Assembly: GCA_019095985.1 (NCBI GenBank)
Contig: CM032661.1
Span: 10,885,453-10,949,452 of the forward strand
Length of the DNA stretch: 64,000 nt
Source of the DNA: Streblospio benedicti
Taxonomy: Eukaryota > Annelida > Polychaeta > Spionida > Spionidae
Direction: 5' to 3'
Part shown: piece by piece, positions 26,030-38,100 of the stretch
Numbering within the stretch: position 1 is the first letter of the stretch
Layout of the letters: the number at the start of each line of letters is the position of its first letter
The notes under the pieces: generated by a model
The model's input: only the letters and a program-made list of their open reading frames with translations
What the model was told of the DNA's origin: nothing
The model's database searches: none
Translations under genes and position numbers: made by a program

Positions 26030-26180
26030 TTAAGGGGGAAGCCTAGTCTTTCAAAAGACCTTATATCTAATAGTTTTTATTTCTATTATTACATAAACCA
26101 CTCGTGTCAACGAGCAAGTACAATTGTGACGGCCTCTAGCTCTAATAGATATAAGGTCTTTTACAGAACCCTAGGAATTC
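26030..26180. repeat. TTAAGGGGGAAGCC terminus with local inverted repeat
   Basis: TTAAGGGGGAAGCC at 26030-26043 is identical to the left end of the element at 28924. About 10 bases on, AAAAGACCTTATATCT is followed roughly 80 bp later by AGATATAAGGTCTTTTA. No matching right end of the TTAA family is seen, so this is an isolated end or a different relative. Confidence 0.4.
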
Positions 26181-27476
26181 CACTGATATTAAATATGCAG
26201 CCTCAAACATCCTGCCCTGTTATAGTCTTTAAAACCAGAGTAATCACTGGCAACAGCTGTAGCAGAAGCAGCAGAACATGTATACATGGGTGATCAGGTA
26301 AGGGTCAGCCAAGATATTAAGTATGTAATCCTGCTGTGTTTTTTAGTTACTTGTACATGTATGAATTAGTTTCTTTTTACCAAAATGGATACACCTCCAA
26401 ATCATAGTCCCCCAAAAGTGAACTACAGTACACCAATAAAAACAGATAAGCATGTCAGACTTTGTTTTAAATTTATTTCGTTTATCACAGGCATATTCAA
26501 CCTCCTACCCACTATAAGTGCTTGTTGTGAGAAAAAGAAAACTTAAAATCATTTGATAAATTAAAACTATTTGAAAATGTTCATATCCAATCTTTTGCAA
26601 GCTATGTCTAATTGTTTCATTATCCATGATCAGATAACAATAGAGTATCAAATAAAAAAATATTACTGTAAAAAATATTACTGTATTACTGTATAATTGT
26701 AAAGTCATGAGAGCCAGACTGGGATCAGGACTATAAACCACCACATTTGCATTTACATTTACATTATTTTACAAAACAGAACTTCATGAAACATTCCCCA
26801 ATATAAATAAACAGTACCCAATGCTAAAACTTCCCGTTACTAACTGGGGCTGGCTTATTTGTGAATCAATGAGCCAGAACCACATTACAAATAAACAGTG
26901 CCACGTGCTTAAACGGGAAAATACCCAACTACAGCTGGACTGCTGTTTCTAAAATAGAAGCCATGTGCTTTTAGTATATGACGTCACTTTAGCAAAACTC
27001 TTTGCAAAATTGACGTTATACAGAGGCTTTTAGAATAGGACTTCATGTCAGATCATTTAAAGGCCTTGAGATAGGCTAGGGAAGCCCAGAACATTTTTTT
27101 ACTTTTCTAATTTTTAGTTGATATAGATGATTTTCATAAACATTGGTATAACATGATTACAGAATTTTTCTCAATTTTTTTCAGAAGTGATTTTTTTAAA
27201 TGTTTTTAAAAGGCATTGTTTGTGAAACAATGACCACATCTTTAGGTACATACACTGAACCACTGATGGTGTGTCATTAGATGGAAACACATCTCTTGTA
27301 TAGAGGAGATATTTCTTTAAATCGCCCCGGCCTTAGAATGTTTAATTACATCCTTTTAATGCAAAAATAGTAATTTCAAATATGATTCTAGCTTTTATGA
27401 CAGATATTACAAAATGGCCTTTCCGCAGCTCATTAGTAGTTCATTATGTGTGTGAATATTCATGGAGGAGATTCCG

Positions 27477-27636
27477 CATAGGCAGATCCAAGTTTTTGGA
27501 AAAGGGGAGCCGCGCTTAAAGAAAAAGGGGGGGGGGGCGCTTAAGGATTTCATCAAAAACCCTACGAAAATGAAGTATTTTGGTGGGAAAAGGGGTCGGG
27601 GGCTCGTGCCCCCGCGCCCCCCTGAATCTGGCTGTG
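27477..27636. mobile_element. 160 bp MITE with 9 bp target duplication
   Basis: Flanked by GAGATTCCG on both sides (27468-27476 and 27637-27645). Copy B has the uninterrupted site GGAGATTCGGACTAC. The ends CATAGGCAGATCCA and (reverse) CACAGCCAGATTCA are imperfect inverted repeats. The interior is G-rich. Probably a hAT- or MULE-type non-autonomous element. A similar GGCAGATCCAGGGGG word occurs alone at about 14561. Confidence 0.8.
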
Positions 27637-28152
27637 GAGATTCCGGACTACTTTGGGTAGGCTTTTGGCTCCAGAAAACATCACATCATATTGATCAAAG
27701 AATATAACAAAATTATATCCATCACGAAAAGTTGATTCAAGGAACAAGCACATATCTTTAACTTTGTTTAGTATGTAAAGAGCAATAAAAAATTGGAGGA
27801 TGATAATTATCAAACCCAACAGATCATCAGACAAACCAATGTGTGATTCTGTGAAATGTTGGTAGCCTCCCATTAGACTTTATTAATGTCTCACTGCACT
27901 CTTGGAATACAGTCAATCCCCTATTGAAAGATGTTTAGTGTTACTGTTAACATTACATTTTGTAGAAAGTGCAGGTTTCTTTTTTATGTTATAAGTGTAG
28001 TGTCAATTATAATCTTTGTCTGTCTCCTATATATCTAGATTTTGGAAGAAGTACGCCTTTTTAGTAAATTTCCTATAGTTGTGGTTTTTCTGTATTATTC
28101 AAGTGAAATAGTCTGGGGGGATTATTACAGCCATTAAGTAGTGCAAGGAAAT

Positions 28153-28331
28153 ACAGTAGAACCTATCCTATGTGGGGACCTTTGTAAGAAATGAAAATCG
28201 TCCATGTAAGGCAGATGTCCTGAACAGAGAGGTTTTCAATATGACATTGAAGTAATTGGAGACGAGAAATGTGTCCATACAATACGGGTCTCCTAAATAT
28301 TGAGGTGTCTACATAGACAGGTTTTACTGTA
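28153..28331. mobile_element. CAGTAGAACCT MITE inside copy A
   Basis: TACAGTAGAACCT at 28153 and inverted AGGTTTTACTGTA ending 28331 bound about 180 bp with words such as ATGTGGGGACC. The same unit sits at the equivalent place in copy B (29642-29822), so it was present before the copies diverged. Confidence 0.65.
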
Positions 28332-28923
28332 CATCAGACCTCATTCCAACAAGTATTACTGCGTTAATTTCATGATATCTGAAGATTTCAAGAAATTGCA
28401 TAAATAGTTTTCTGTAGAATTAACATTCTATAAAAAGAAGTGGTAGGTACAGTTATCATCCAATCAATGGACTAAGCATCTTAGTTGTGTCAACACTTAA
28501 AAATGGATTGACACCATTGGATTATGGCATAAATCTTTTACCTATTGTAATATTGTTCATGACAGAAGATAACGCAATCTCAAATATGGATGTTAGAAAA
28601 TTTTCATCAATTGCTTGAATACAAGGCCACACAATGAAAAAAGAAGGCTGGGGAGACGTTGATAAATAATCTAAGATAGAACCACCGGAGTTACAGAGGT
28701 GACATGTGGCTGACTGTTTTCTTTTATTTATGTACCTAAAGATATACCTATATTCCTGAACATTTTTTGTTTAAAAAATATAAATAAAAATTTTTTTTTT
28801 GAAAAAAAATGTTTATGTGGTGGGGCAATTTTTTGTGAATGAATGAAGTAAAAAATAATGATTATGAGAATTTTTTCCCTAATTGATGAAAATGCATGAG
28901 GCTTCCTTGAAGTTCCCTCTTAA

Positions 28924-30410
28924 GGGGGAAGCCCAGAACATTTTATTACTTTTCTAATTTTTGGTTAATATAGATGCTTTTCATAATTATGGGTATAACA
29001 TGATTCAAGAATTTTTCTCAATTTTTTCATGAGTGAAATTTTTTTTTAAATATTTTTAAAGGGCATTTTTTGTGAAATAATGACCACATGTTTAGGTACA
29101 TGCACTGAACCACTGATAGTGTGTCATTAGATAGAAACACATCTCTTGTATAGAAGAGACATTTCTTTAAATCGCCCCAGCCTTAGAATTTTTTAATATA
29201 TCCCTTTAATGCAAAAATAGTAATTTCAAATATGATTCTAGCTTTTATGACAAAATGGCCTTTCCACAGCTCATTAGTTGTTCATTATGTGTGTGAATAT
29301 TCATGAAGGAGATTCGGACTACTTTTGGTAGGCTCCAGAAAACATCACATCACACTGATCAAAAACTATAACAAAATTATATGTACCATGATAAGTTGAT
29401 TCAAGGAACAAGCAGATATCTTTAACTTTGTTTAGTATGTAAAGAGCAATAAAAAATTGGAGGATGATAATTATCAAACCCAACAGATCATCAGACAAAC
29501 CAGTATGTGATTCATTGAAATGTTGGTAGCCTCCAGTTAGACTTTAATTCTATGCCTCACTGCACTCTTGTGGTTTTTCAGTATTATTCAAGTGAAATAG
29601 TCTGGGGGGATTGTTAATGCCATTAAGTAGTACAATGAAATACAGTAGAACCTATCCCATGTGGATATCTTTGTAAAAAATGAAAATTGTCCATGCAAGG
29701 CAGATGTCCTGAACAGAGAGGTTTTTAATGTGGCATTGAAGTAATTGAAGAAGAGAAATGTGTCCATACAATACGGGTCTCCTAAATATAAAGGTGCTTA
29801 CATAGACAGGTTTCACTGTACCTCGGGCCTTATTTCAGCATTTCAGCAAGTATTACTGCGCATTAATTTCATAATATTTGAAGATTTCAAGAAATTGCAT
29901 AAATAGTTTTCTGTTGAATTAACATTTTATAAAGAGAGGTGGTAGATACAGTTATCATCCAATCAATGGAATAAACATCTTTGTTGTGTCAACACTTTAA
30001 AATTGGATTGACAACATTGGATTATGGCATAAACTTGGTAAAATCTTGTACCCATTGTAATATCGTTCATGACAGAAGAAAACCCAATCTCAAATATGGA
30101 TGTTAGAAAATTTTCAACAATTGCTTGAATACAAGGTCACAAAATGAAAAAAAAGGTTGGGGCGACGTTGATAAATAATCTAAGATAGAACCACAGAATT
30201 TACAGGAGTGACATGTGACTGACTGTTTCTATTTATGTACCTAAAGATATGCCAATATTTCTGAACATTTTTTGTTTAAAAAAATATATATATTTTTTTA
30301 AAATAAAATTGTTTATTGTGGTGGGGCTATTTTTTGTAAATGAGTGATGTAAAAATCATGACTCTGAGATTTTTTTTCCCTAATTGATGAAAATGTATTA
30401 GGCTTCCCTC
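28924..30410 (+). mobile_element. TTAA-flanked non-autonomous element, copy B
   Basis: 1487 bp with TTAA at 28920-28923 and 30411-30414. The inverted ends GGGGGAAGCC and GGCTTCCCTC are well preserved. Landmarks shared with copy A include CACTGAACCACTGAT, GTGTGTCATTAGAT, AACATCACATCA and GGAGGATGATAATTATC. Copies A and B share the middle TTAA. No ORF of note. Confidence 0.75.
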
Positions 30411-30414
30411 TTAA

Positions 30415-32180
30415 ACATGCATATCTCAGTGTTAGAATGAGGTCCCCATATGCGTTAGAAATGGCACTGTGACAAGGCCATTTGTGAGCTACTTTTACTT
30501 GGATAAGCAAACACAGAGAAAATCCCTATCTGCCGTCACGAGACACTCGCATTTCTTCTTTGTGGACACCGTGTCAAAAAGGGACTCGAGAACATCACGG
30601 AATGTGTTAAAATATACTGCGCGTATTTTTCGGACCCCATGTTGGGCCCTAGAGAGAATTGATGCGAAACGACAGTATTTTAAGAAGGTACTCTAGAGGA
30701 TAATATTTGATTGTCAGTATGTCCCAAAGTTACGCATGAGACATGATAATACTATTAATTGGTTATTTCCTCGCAACGGTAGTATGATTCAATACATTAA
30801 TTAACTGGTATATCACACTAAAGTGTCACTTTTGTGCTCACTTAAGGTAGAAATGAAAGTTTGGACGTATGATGTTTTTAAAAGAACAAGACAGATCACT
30901 GACACATTACTACATTACCAATTTCTTCAGACTTTTGACACACGTAATAGAGGTAATTAGGAGGTGGGTGGGGATGGGTGGGGATTTGGCATAACATTAT
31001 GTCATGTGTGTGTATTGTGCAAATTTTGACACAATTAAACAGTTACCGATCGCTATTCTATGATCGACAGCAAATGTTACATTTCTATACAACTGTCTTT
31101 CTTCTAACTGTTCACCAAATTGAATAATTTGTGGGTGGCAATAATTATTAATAATCAATGATTAATAACCCTTCCCAACAACAATAATTTTTTGCAGCGC
31201 TTTTGTGTATAACAACCCTTGGGGTGACCCAGGGTCTGACTCGTCATCCTTGGTTTCTCTTGGAAGATTCCAAGGGCAACTCATGCCTCTAAGGCCCTTG
31301 TTTTAGTGAGTGGTTCATATTGGCCACTCGACACACAGCAACACTAGTGGGGACAGGGCATCAGGTACTCAGGTGCTCAGTCGCCTGGGGGGTTGTTGCG
31401 TATCTGGCGCAGGATAATGTAAGGCTAATCCTTACCCTAACCCTACAAAAGATTACAACAGAGTTGAACTGAATTGAACTGAACTCAACCAAATTGCTTA
31501 TAATTGCATTAAAATTTACAAAGTTTTTTTATTGAAAAACACAATGAGGAAATGATTTTCATTGAATTTTTAATAAAAATGGCCATGGCCGTCAGAAGGT
31601 TTTGAAAAAGGGGGGTGCCACTGATATATCCCACCGACATTTGGGCTTTATCTGAGGCTATGCAATATGCTATACACACACATACGTAAGACGTTTAATA
31701 TCCATGGCGTCCTTACTTAAAAAGAAGATTCAAGTTCATTTGTTGTGAAATATTGACATCGGTTTGTGCACTTTTAGAATTAATTAATCAATTGCTTAAA
31801 AGTGTATTTATTTTTTGCCGGACCAGGTCGTGGCTAAGTGGATCATGTGTCAATCTGATACCCTAAACATAATTGACAAAACTATTAAATAATAGTTGTA
31901 GTCAAAGGCCCCATGTATTGACTATGTTATGAGTAAATTATATTTAGAGATGGAACTTCCTTCTCATTTATATTAAACCTCTTCTATAGTGAATGCATGG
32001 GCCTATGGTTGTAGTCAACGTTGCTTGTTGATTTGGAAAAAAAACGGTGCTGATGCCATATAGTGTATAGGACCAACCACCGAATTTCTGCATTAAGAAT
32101 GATGGCCTAACCTCAAGATCAATAGATATTTCCATGTCTCAGACAGAACTGCATTCAAAGATACAATTTTTCTGTTTTAG
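30415..32180. other. Intergenic or SEL1L3 5' intron DNA
   Basis: No recognisable exon. The first recognised SEL1L3 exon (32181) has an upstream acceptor, so its 5' exon(s) and promoter lie here or further left, and I could not find them. A short GC-richer block at 31195-31440 ends in TTACCCTAACCCTAC and has no other features. Confidence 0.5.
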
Positions 32181-35100
32181 ATCATTGTTCAGGCAGCATC
32201 ATTTGAGATTTTAGAGGATGGGCAACAGCTACTGAACATCACCCAATATCCATCGAGCATCCAGCATAACTCATCTATTGTAATAAAGTACAGTTGCAGA
32301 GAAAGAGATGATGTAGTGGGTGTTGAACTTTATGTTTCAACACAACTTTACTCAAAAAGGGTTGTATGGAGACAGTCATGGCACTGTCACAACCATCAAC
32401 TGGGTGTATCATTATTCAGGACACTGCTTATAAAATTGCCAACAAAACTGAGGTACATGTAATCTTGACCATACTAAAATCTTTTACCTATACTAGATAT
32501 TAACTGTGTTATTTTGTCTACCATTCCACATCAACTTCCATGTAATATACATGTAGTTTAATGAATTGTTATAGAAGATATTATAATTGTAATAATAAGC
32601 TAAATCAGCTGGAAAAAACACACATCTTAAAATGCCTACTATTATGAACATATATTACATTGTCACATACTTTATTTTGTTTTATTTCATTTGCCATATT
32701 TACAAATAGAATTTATGATATAATAAAAATATTTATTTTGTTTGTCATATTTACAAAAATAATTTATGATATAATAAAATACAGACAGTTAACAATAATT
32801 TTTAAAAAAACATTAGAATATTTAAAATTACCGTAATAGATGGCCTGGGTGGAATAAAGTGGATGACTTGTCAAGTTCCACCCCATGTATATGTCACTAT
32901 GGGTGGGTGGGTAGGTGGGGCGGCTCTGGTTAGGTAGCAGTGCGGGTACTGTAGACCCATACTATTTAATGTTGAATGGTGGAGAATGGGGATATTTATT
33001 TCAGAAATTGTGTGTGTTAATAGGACAGTAGATGGGTGCAGGTTGGATGGGAGTGTCAGGAAGGGGGCTGGTCGAACAGTGGTGGGTGCTGTCAGGATTA
33101 GGGGTGGGTTGTCCCAACAATGCAGATGCTATAGACCCGTGCTATGCAAAATGTATTGTTAAATAGATGTGGGTGGGGTTGGGGGATTCCTGCAGAAATT
33201 GGACATGTGTTTTGATTGCCACTTATGGATTCCAAGCCAGAAGTGGGATTCTGACAATAATTGGACAAATTATTTCAATAGAATTGATATTTATAGAATA
33301 ATAACACATTACTGATCTCCAAGACGTAATGACATTGTGCTATCATAAAACATTTAAATTCTCAATTGCAGGTTCAGTCCAAGTCACTGGAACCCTGTTT
33401 CTGTCACAGCAGATACAGTCCACCTGCAGGCTTTTATGATCAAAGCAGAAGGTTACATCACATATTTGAAAAAGTCTAGTGAAACTTTCAATAATTACCC
33501 AGTAATCATATCTTTAAGGAATGTCAGTCTAGATTCACCATATGCACGACCACAGAGACCTCTTACGCAGTGCTTTGTGCCATATGGAACATTGCAAGCA
33601 TACAGACCAATGTGCGCCATGGAGAATGGTACGTTATCTTTTTGTAGCAATTATAATGTGATCAGATGTCCAACTAAACGAATTTAAAGGTTACTAACTA
33701 CATGTATTGTATCATATTTATTTTGAGGTAAGTACAACTAACATTTGAGTCAAACTTGTTTTTTGAAATTTCACATTTGAATTAAAACTAAATAATATCT
33801 AAAATTTTATATTAGGTGGGCTGGTAGTTTTTCAGAATGCTTCAGTGTTACAAATGGGGTGAGGCAAGAGAGTATAATTTCCCCTTTGTTGTTTAACACT
33901 TACATGAATGGTTCGAGTGTTAAACTGAATTCCTCAAGGTGTGGATGTGGTATCAATAACAAGTTTATCAATCATCTTTTGTATGCCGATGATTCTTGTG
34001 TAGTAGCTCACTCCCCAGGAGCTCTTCAAAAGTTGTTGAATTTGTGTGATATATTTGCCAAAGAAAATCATATTGTGTATAATGAAAATAAGTCTAAATG
34101 TATAGTTATTAGACACAAGGGTATGAAGTTGTCAAATATTCCAAAGATTAAACATAATGGTAAATCTGTTGACTTCGTTAAAAAAACACAAATACTTTGG
34201 TACGGTTGTGATAATCTGTCTGATGATTGTGATATGAAACGTCAAGTTGATAGTTTTGATGGTATTGTTAGAAAAGTTGTATTTTCTTTTAGAAACCTTT
34301 ATCAAAATCATCCAATGAACTGATTAAGGCAATCTTATCTAGCAGTTTTTATATGTGTCAGTCACAGTTAACAAAACAATGGAACGTTATTTTATACAGG
34401 CACACTTAGGCTCCATAAAATTAATAAAATGTTTCTCGTCCTACCTATTTTACTACACATAGGAAGGAGGTCAATTTTATTCTTTATTTTTTAGTTTTTA
34501 ATTTGCTGATTTTTCTGTCCTTATATCATAAAAAATGAGGAGGGGTTCACTTTTTGGTTTTTATTTTTCTTCCGCGTAAAATATTTCATTTTTCAAGTTG
34601 AATATTGGGCCATGAATGAACTAAATGTGTTACAATTGTATGTGAACAATATCTTTCTATTATCAAAATCATAAAACATCACTTATAAAACAACCAGTAT
34701 AATCAATGAAGTATAATATCTAGTGTGCATAGCAAACAAATGACAGGCCTCTGACACCGGGGCCGTTTTGTTTGCAGCCAGGCGGGAGGGCCGTTTATAT
34801 TTTTATCTCTGGGGAGGCAATAAAAATGTTCAGGAGGCTGCATTATACACAGGCGGGAGGGGACGAGAAACATTTTATTATTTTCATGGGGCCTTAGTTA
34901 TTTTATCTGAATTTTATTTAGTCTTTATGTTTATGATAAGTTGTTATGAACTGACATTATATGTATAATTCATTTATCCATTTATTTTCATTGTCTGAAA
35001 TAAATGAATAAATGAATGAATAAATAAATAAATAAGTAAGTAAATAAATAAATAAGAAATCCCATGGATCTATTCAAAATAAAGACTTTACAGAGTGCTT

Positions 35101-38100
35101 TAGTGTTATAACAATGAAAAATGAATTGGCGAAAATTACATGAATTATAGGTAGAAATGTTTACGTGTTTTATCAATAATCTATAAGACAGGCTAGTGTG
35201 TCACAAAAGAAGATTTTTTTTCTAAAATTCAAAACTTCTAGGAACAGCTTCTAGGGCTAGCATTTTGTAGCGAATATATATGTGCATTTTAGATACATTA
35301 AACAGTGGATATCAGATGTAAGGCCCCAGTTCATTGATTATACTAGTTGTTTTATAAGTGATGTTTTATGATTTTGATAATAGAAAGACATTGTTCACAT
35401 ACAATTGTAACACATTTAGTTCATTCATGGCCCAATATTCAACTTGAAAAATGAAATATTTTACGCGGAAGAAAAATAAAAAATAAAAAGTGAACCCCTC
35501 CTCATTTTTTTATAATATAAGGACAGAAAAATCAGCATATTAAAAACTAAAAAATAAAGAATAAAATTGACCTCCCTCCTATGTGTAGGAAAATAGGCAG
35601 GACGAGAAACATTTATTGATTTTATGGAGCCTAAGAGACAATTACAAAATAAGAACAAAATACAATTTTAGTATCTTTGTCCCCCAATAATCGTGGTAAA
35701 TATAATATAACAACAAAAATAAATTACATATCTTGTAGCATACATATAAGCATGTTATTTTGTCACCAAGAAATGCAATGTGCATATGTAATTTATAACA
35801 TTCAAATTATAATACAGTACTTTCTTCATATCAACAGCTATCAAAATTTACCAATATATTACTCAATATTTCGACAACAAATCTGTTTGTCTTTCTCAAG
35901 AGTGTGGAGTCATAATGCAAACACTATGACTCTAGATTTGCAAGTGTGTCAGCGTGCCGCCCCCCACCTATCCTCCTCCTTCCTCAGTATAAGGAAGTAC
36001 TGTATTCCCGCGCATAAAAGCCCATGGGCTTAATATCGAAGATGGGCTTAATGTTCGAATATAAGCCCATGGGTCAATAAGTGAGAATAAAAATCTTTTT
36101 CCCTGCCAAAAAAATTGATGAAAATTGATAGTTACGTGCACACATACGGTCATACCATGAACATGCTTTGGGTGATATTAGAAGCTCCGACACGTTTCAC
36201 TTTTTTCCATCAATGGTTCAGAATGAACATCGATAAAAACCTTCGACGGGAGCTTGAATCAATGTTTGAAGATATATATTTGTGTTAATCTGCATCTAGA
36301 ATACACACAAAGTGAGAATTAACAAATAATATATTTTTTCAAAACAAATCTTACCGGCATAGTTCTTGTTGCAAACGAAACGTGATTCTCTAGGAGCTTT
36401 CCACAACGCAACCTCATTTTAATGCATTAGAAATCAATAGCGGACTCGGACTTTGACTGTTAAATGATTTCGGTATATCTCCAGTGCGTGAGTATGATTT
36501 ATAATGGCGAACTTCCGGAGTTCAAATATTTATTAAATTAGGTTTGTACAATGTTACCATTCTATGAAAATTCTTGTGACAATGACAAATATGAAGACAG
36601 CATTTCTAGAAAAGATATGAAACTAATAATTACCATTGATGATTAAAGGAAAACATCGTGCACGTTGTCAAAAGTCAGTACACTCATCATCGCCCGCGTA
36701 GGTAGACTAGTACCGTACAGTAACACGTAAGAACCCATGGTTAAGAAACTCGGTGGCTCTATATAGTCAAAATCCAATGCTTATTCATCGCCAAATAGGG
36801 GGTGGGCGTAGTGTGCAAATATACGCCCTTGGGCTTGTAAGTGGGAACTTTTTCCATTTTCAAAAGGTCCAAAAAGTGCTGTTTTTCGGTTATAAGCCCA
36901 TGGGCTTTAATGCACGGGAATACAGTACACATCTGGCAGTTGACACCCATCTGTCCTATTCAAAGAAGCTTTTCTGAGGTGTATGTATATTACTTCTTGT
37001 ATTTTTCTACTCATGTCATTCTGTTCTTTTGCAAGGGCATTAATTTTGTCCTTCAGTGGATTGTCTCTATTGACCAGGTGACGAGTCATTTCTTGATGCT
37101 GACTTAGTGTACACTTACTATCCCCTTTACTTATTGACGTCTGGTGTTCTGTGGTTCTTTCATCCAATGATCTTCCTGTTTCTCCCACATATATCTGTCC
37201 ACACATATCACAGTCACATTCATATACTACCCCACACTGTTCACTAATATCCAAAGGGTCTTTCGGTCTCGCCAAACACTTTCGCAAGGTTTTAGCAGCT
37301 TTGGAGCACAAACTTATGTTATGTTTACTATACACCCTTTTCAGTCTTTCCGATGTTCCTTTTATGTATGGTATTACTACATATCCTTTTTGTTTCTTTT
37401 TATCTTGTTGTTCCCTTTCTCTAGATGCTTTCTTCTTTCCTGTTCATTCTCCTGTCAATGTCCACTCTGGATATCCACATGCTCTCAGTCCTGTTCGCAC
37501 CTTCTCCTTCTCCTTCTCCTCTTTCCTTAGTGAAGCATCCGAAATCAAAGTTTCAGCCTTACCAGTATTCATTAGAGTGCTTACCACACCTAGCTTCTGG
37601 TGTACGGGGTGGTGTAATGACCATTGTAGGTAATGGTCAGTGTGTGTTGGTTTTCTATAAATATTCGTGGTTATCTTGTTCTCTGTTCTTGTCAATTTCC
37701 AATCTAGTATGGACAGGCTACATTTGTCATCTTTTTCTATGGTGGATTTTATACTATTGTGCTGATTATCAATATGTTCAAATAGTTCATATCAAATTGT
37801 TTCTTTATGACCACACCAGTATTATTATATGTCATGGCTAAGTTGGTAGCCCCACGAATCTAGTAACCCGTGTGGAGCCTCACATCATGCACATAGTAAA
37901 TATAGTACTTCATGACGAGGTTACGCAAGTTTGGTATTGTTTTTTTTTCTTGGGTTTAGAACGAAGCTGTCACGATATAATGTCATTTCAAGTCAATTTC
38001 TATGTCTTTTATGTCAATTTATAAAGTTCAGGATCGTTCACATGCTTTCTTTACCTGTCTGCATGTTTGTCTGCGTTGAATAAACAGTGAACGAAAGTAG

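Larger units (their letters stand above)
27061..28919 (+). mobile_element. TTAA-flanked non-autonomous element, copy A
   Basis: Related over most of its length to copy B (28924-30410). TTAA occurs at 27057-27060 and 28920-28923. The ends are GGGAAGCCCAGAACATT near the left and GGCTTCC...GTTCCCTC at the right, inverted relatives of each other. It carries an additional 160 bp insertion (27477-27636) and about 170 bp (27895-28065) absent from copy B. The TTAA target and inverted ends suggest piggyBac or Kolobok type; no transposase remains. Confidence 0.7.

Noticed and set aside
30469-30696. 75-residue ORF just after the TTAA element
   Set aside because: No family resemblance, no splice link to SEL1L3 and low complexity in part; not supported as a gene or first exon.
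31427-31446. TTACCCTAACCCTAC, telomere-like
   Set aside because: Only about two units; too short to be an interstitial telomere.
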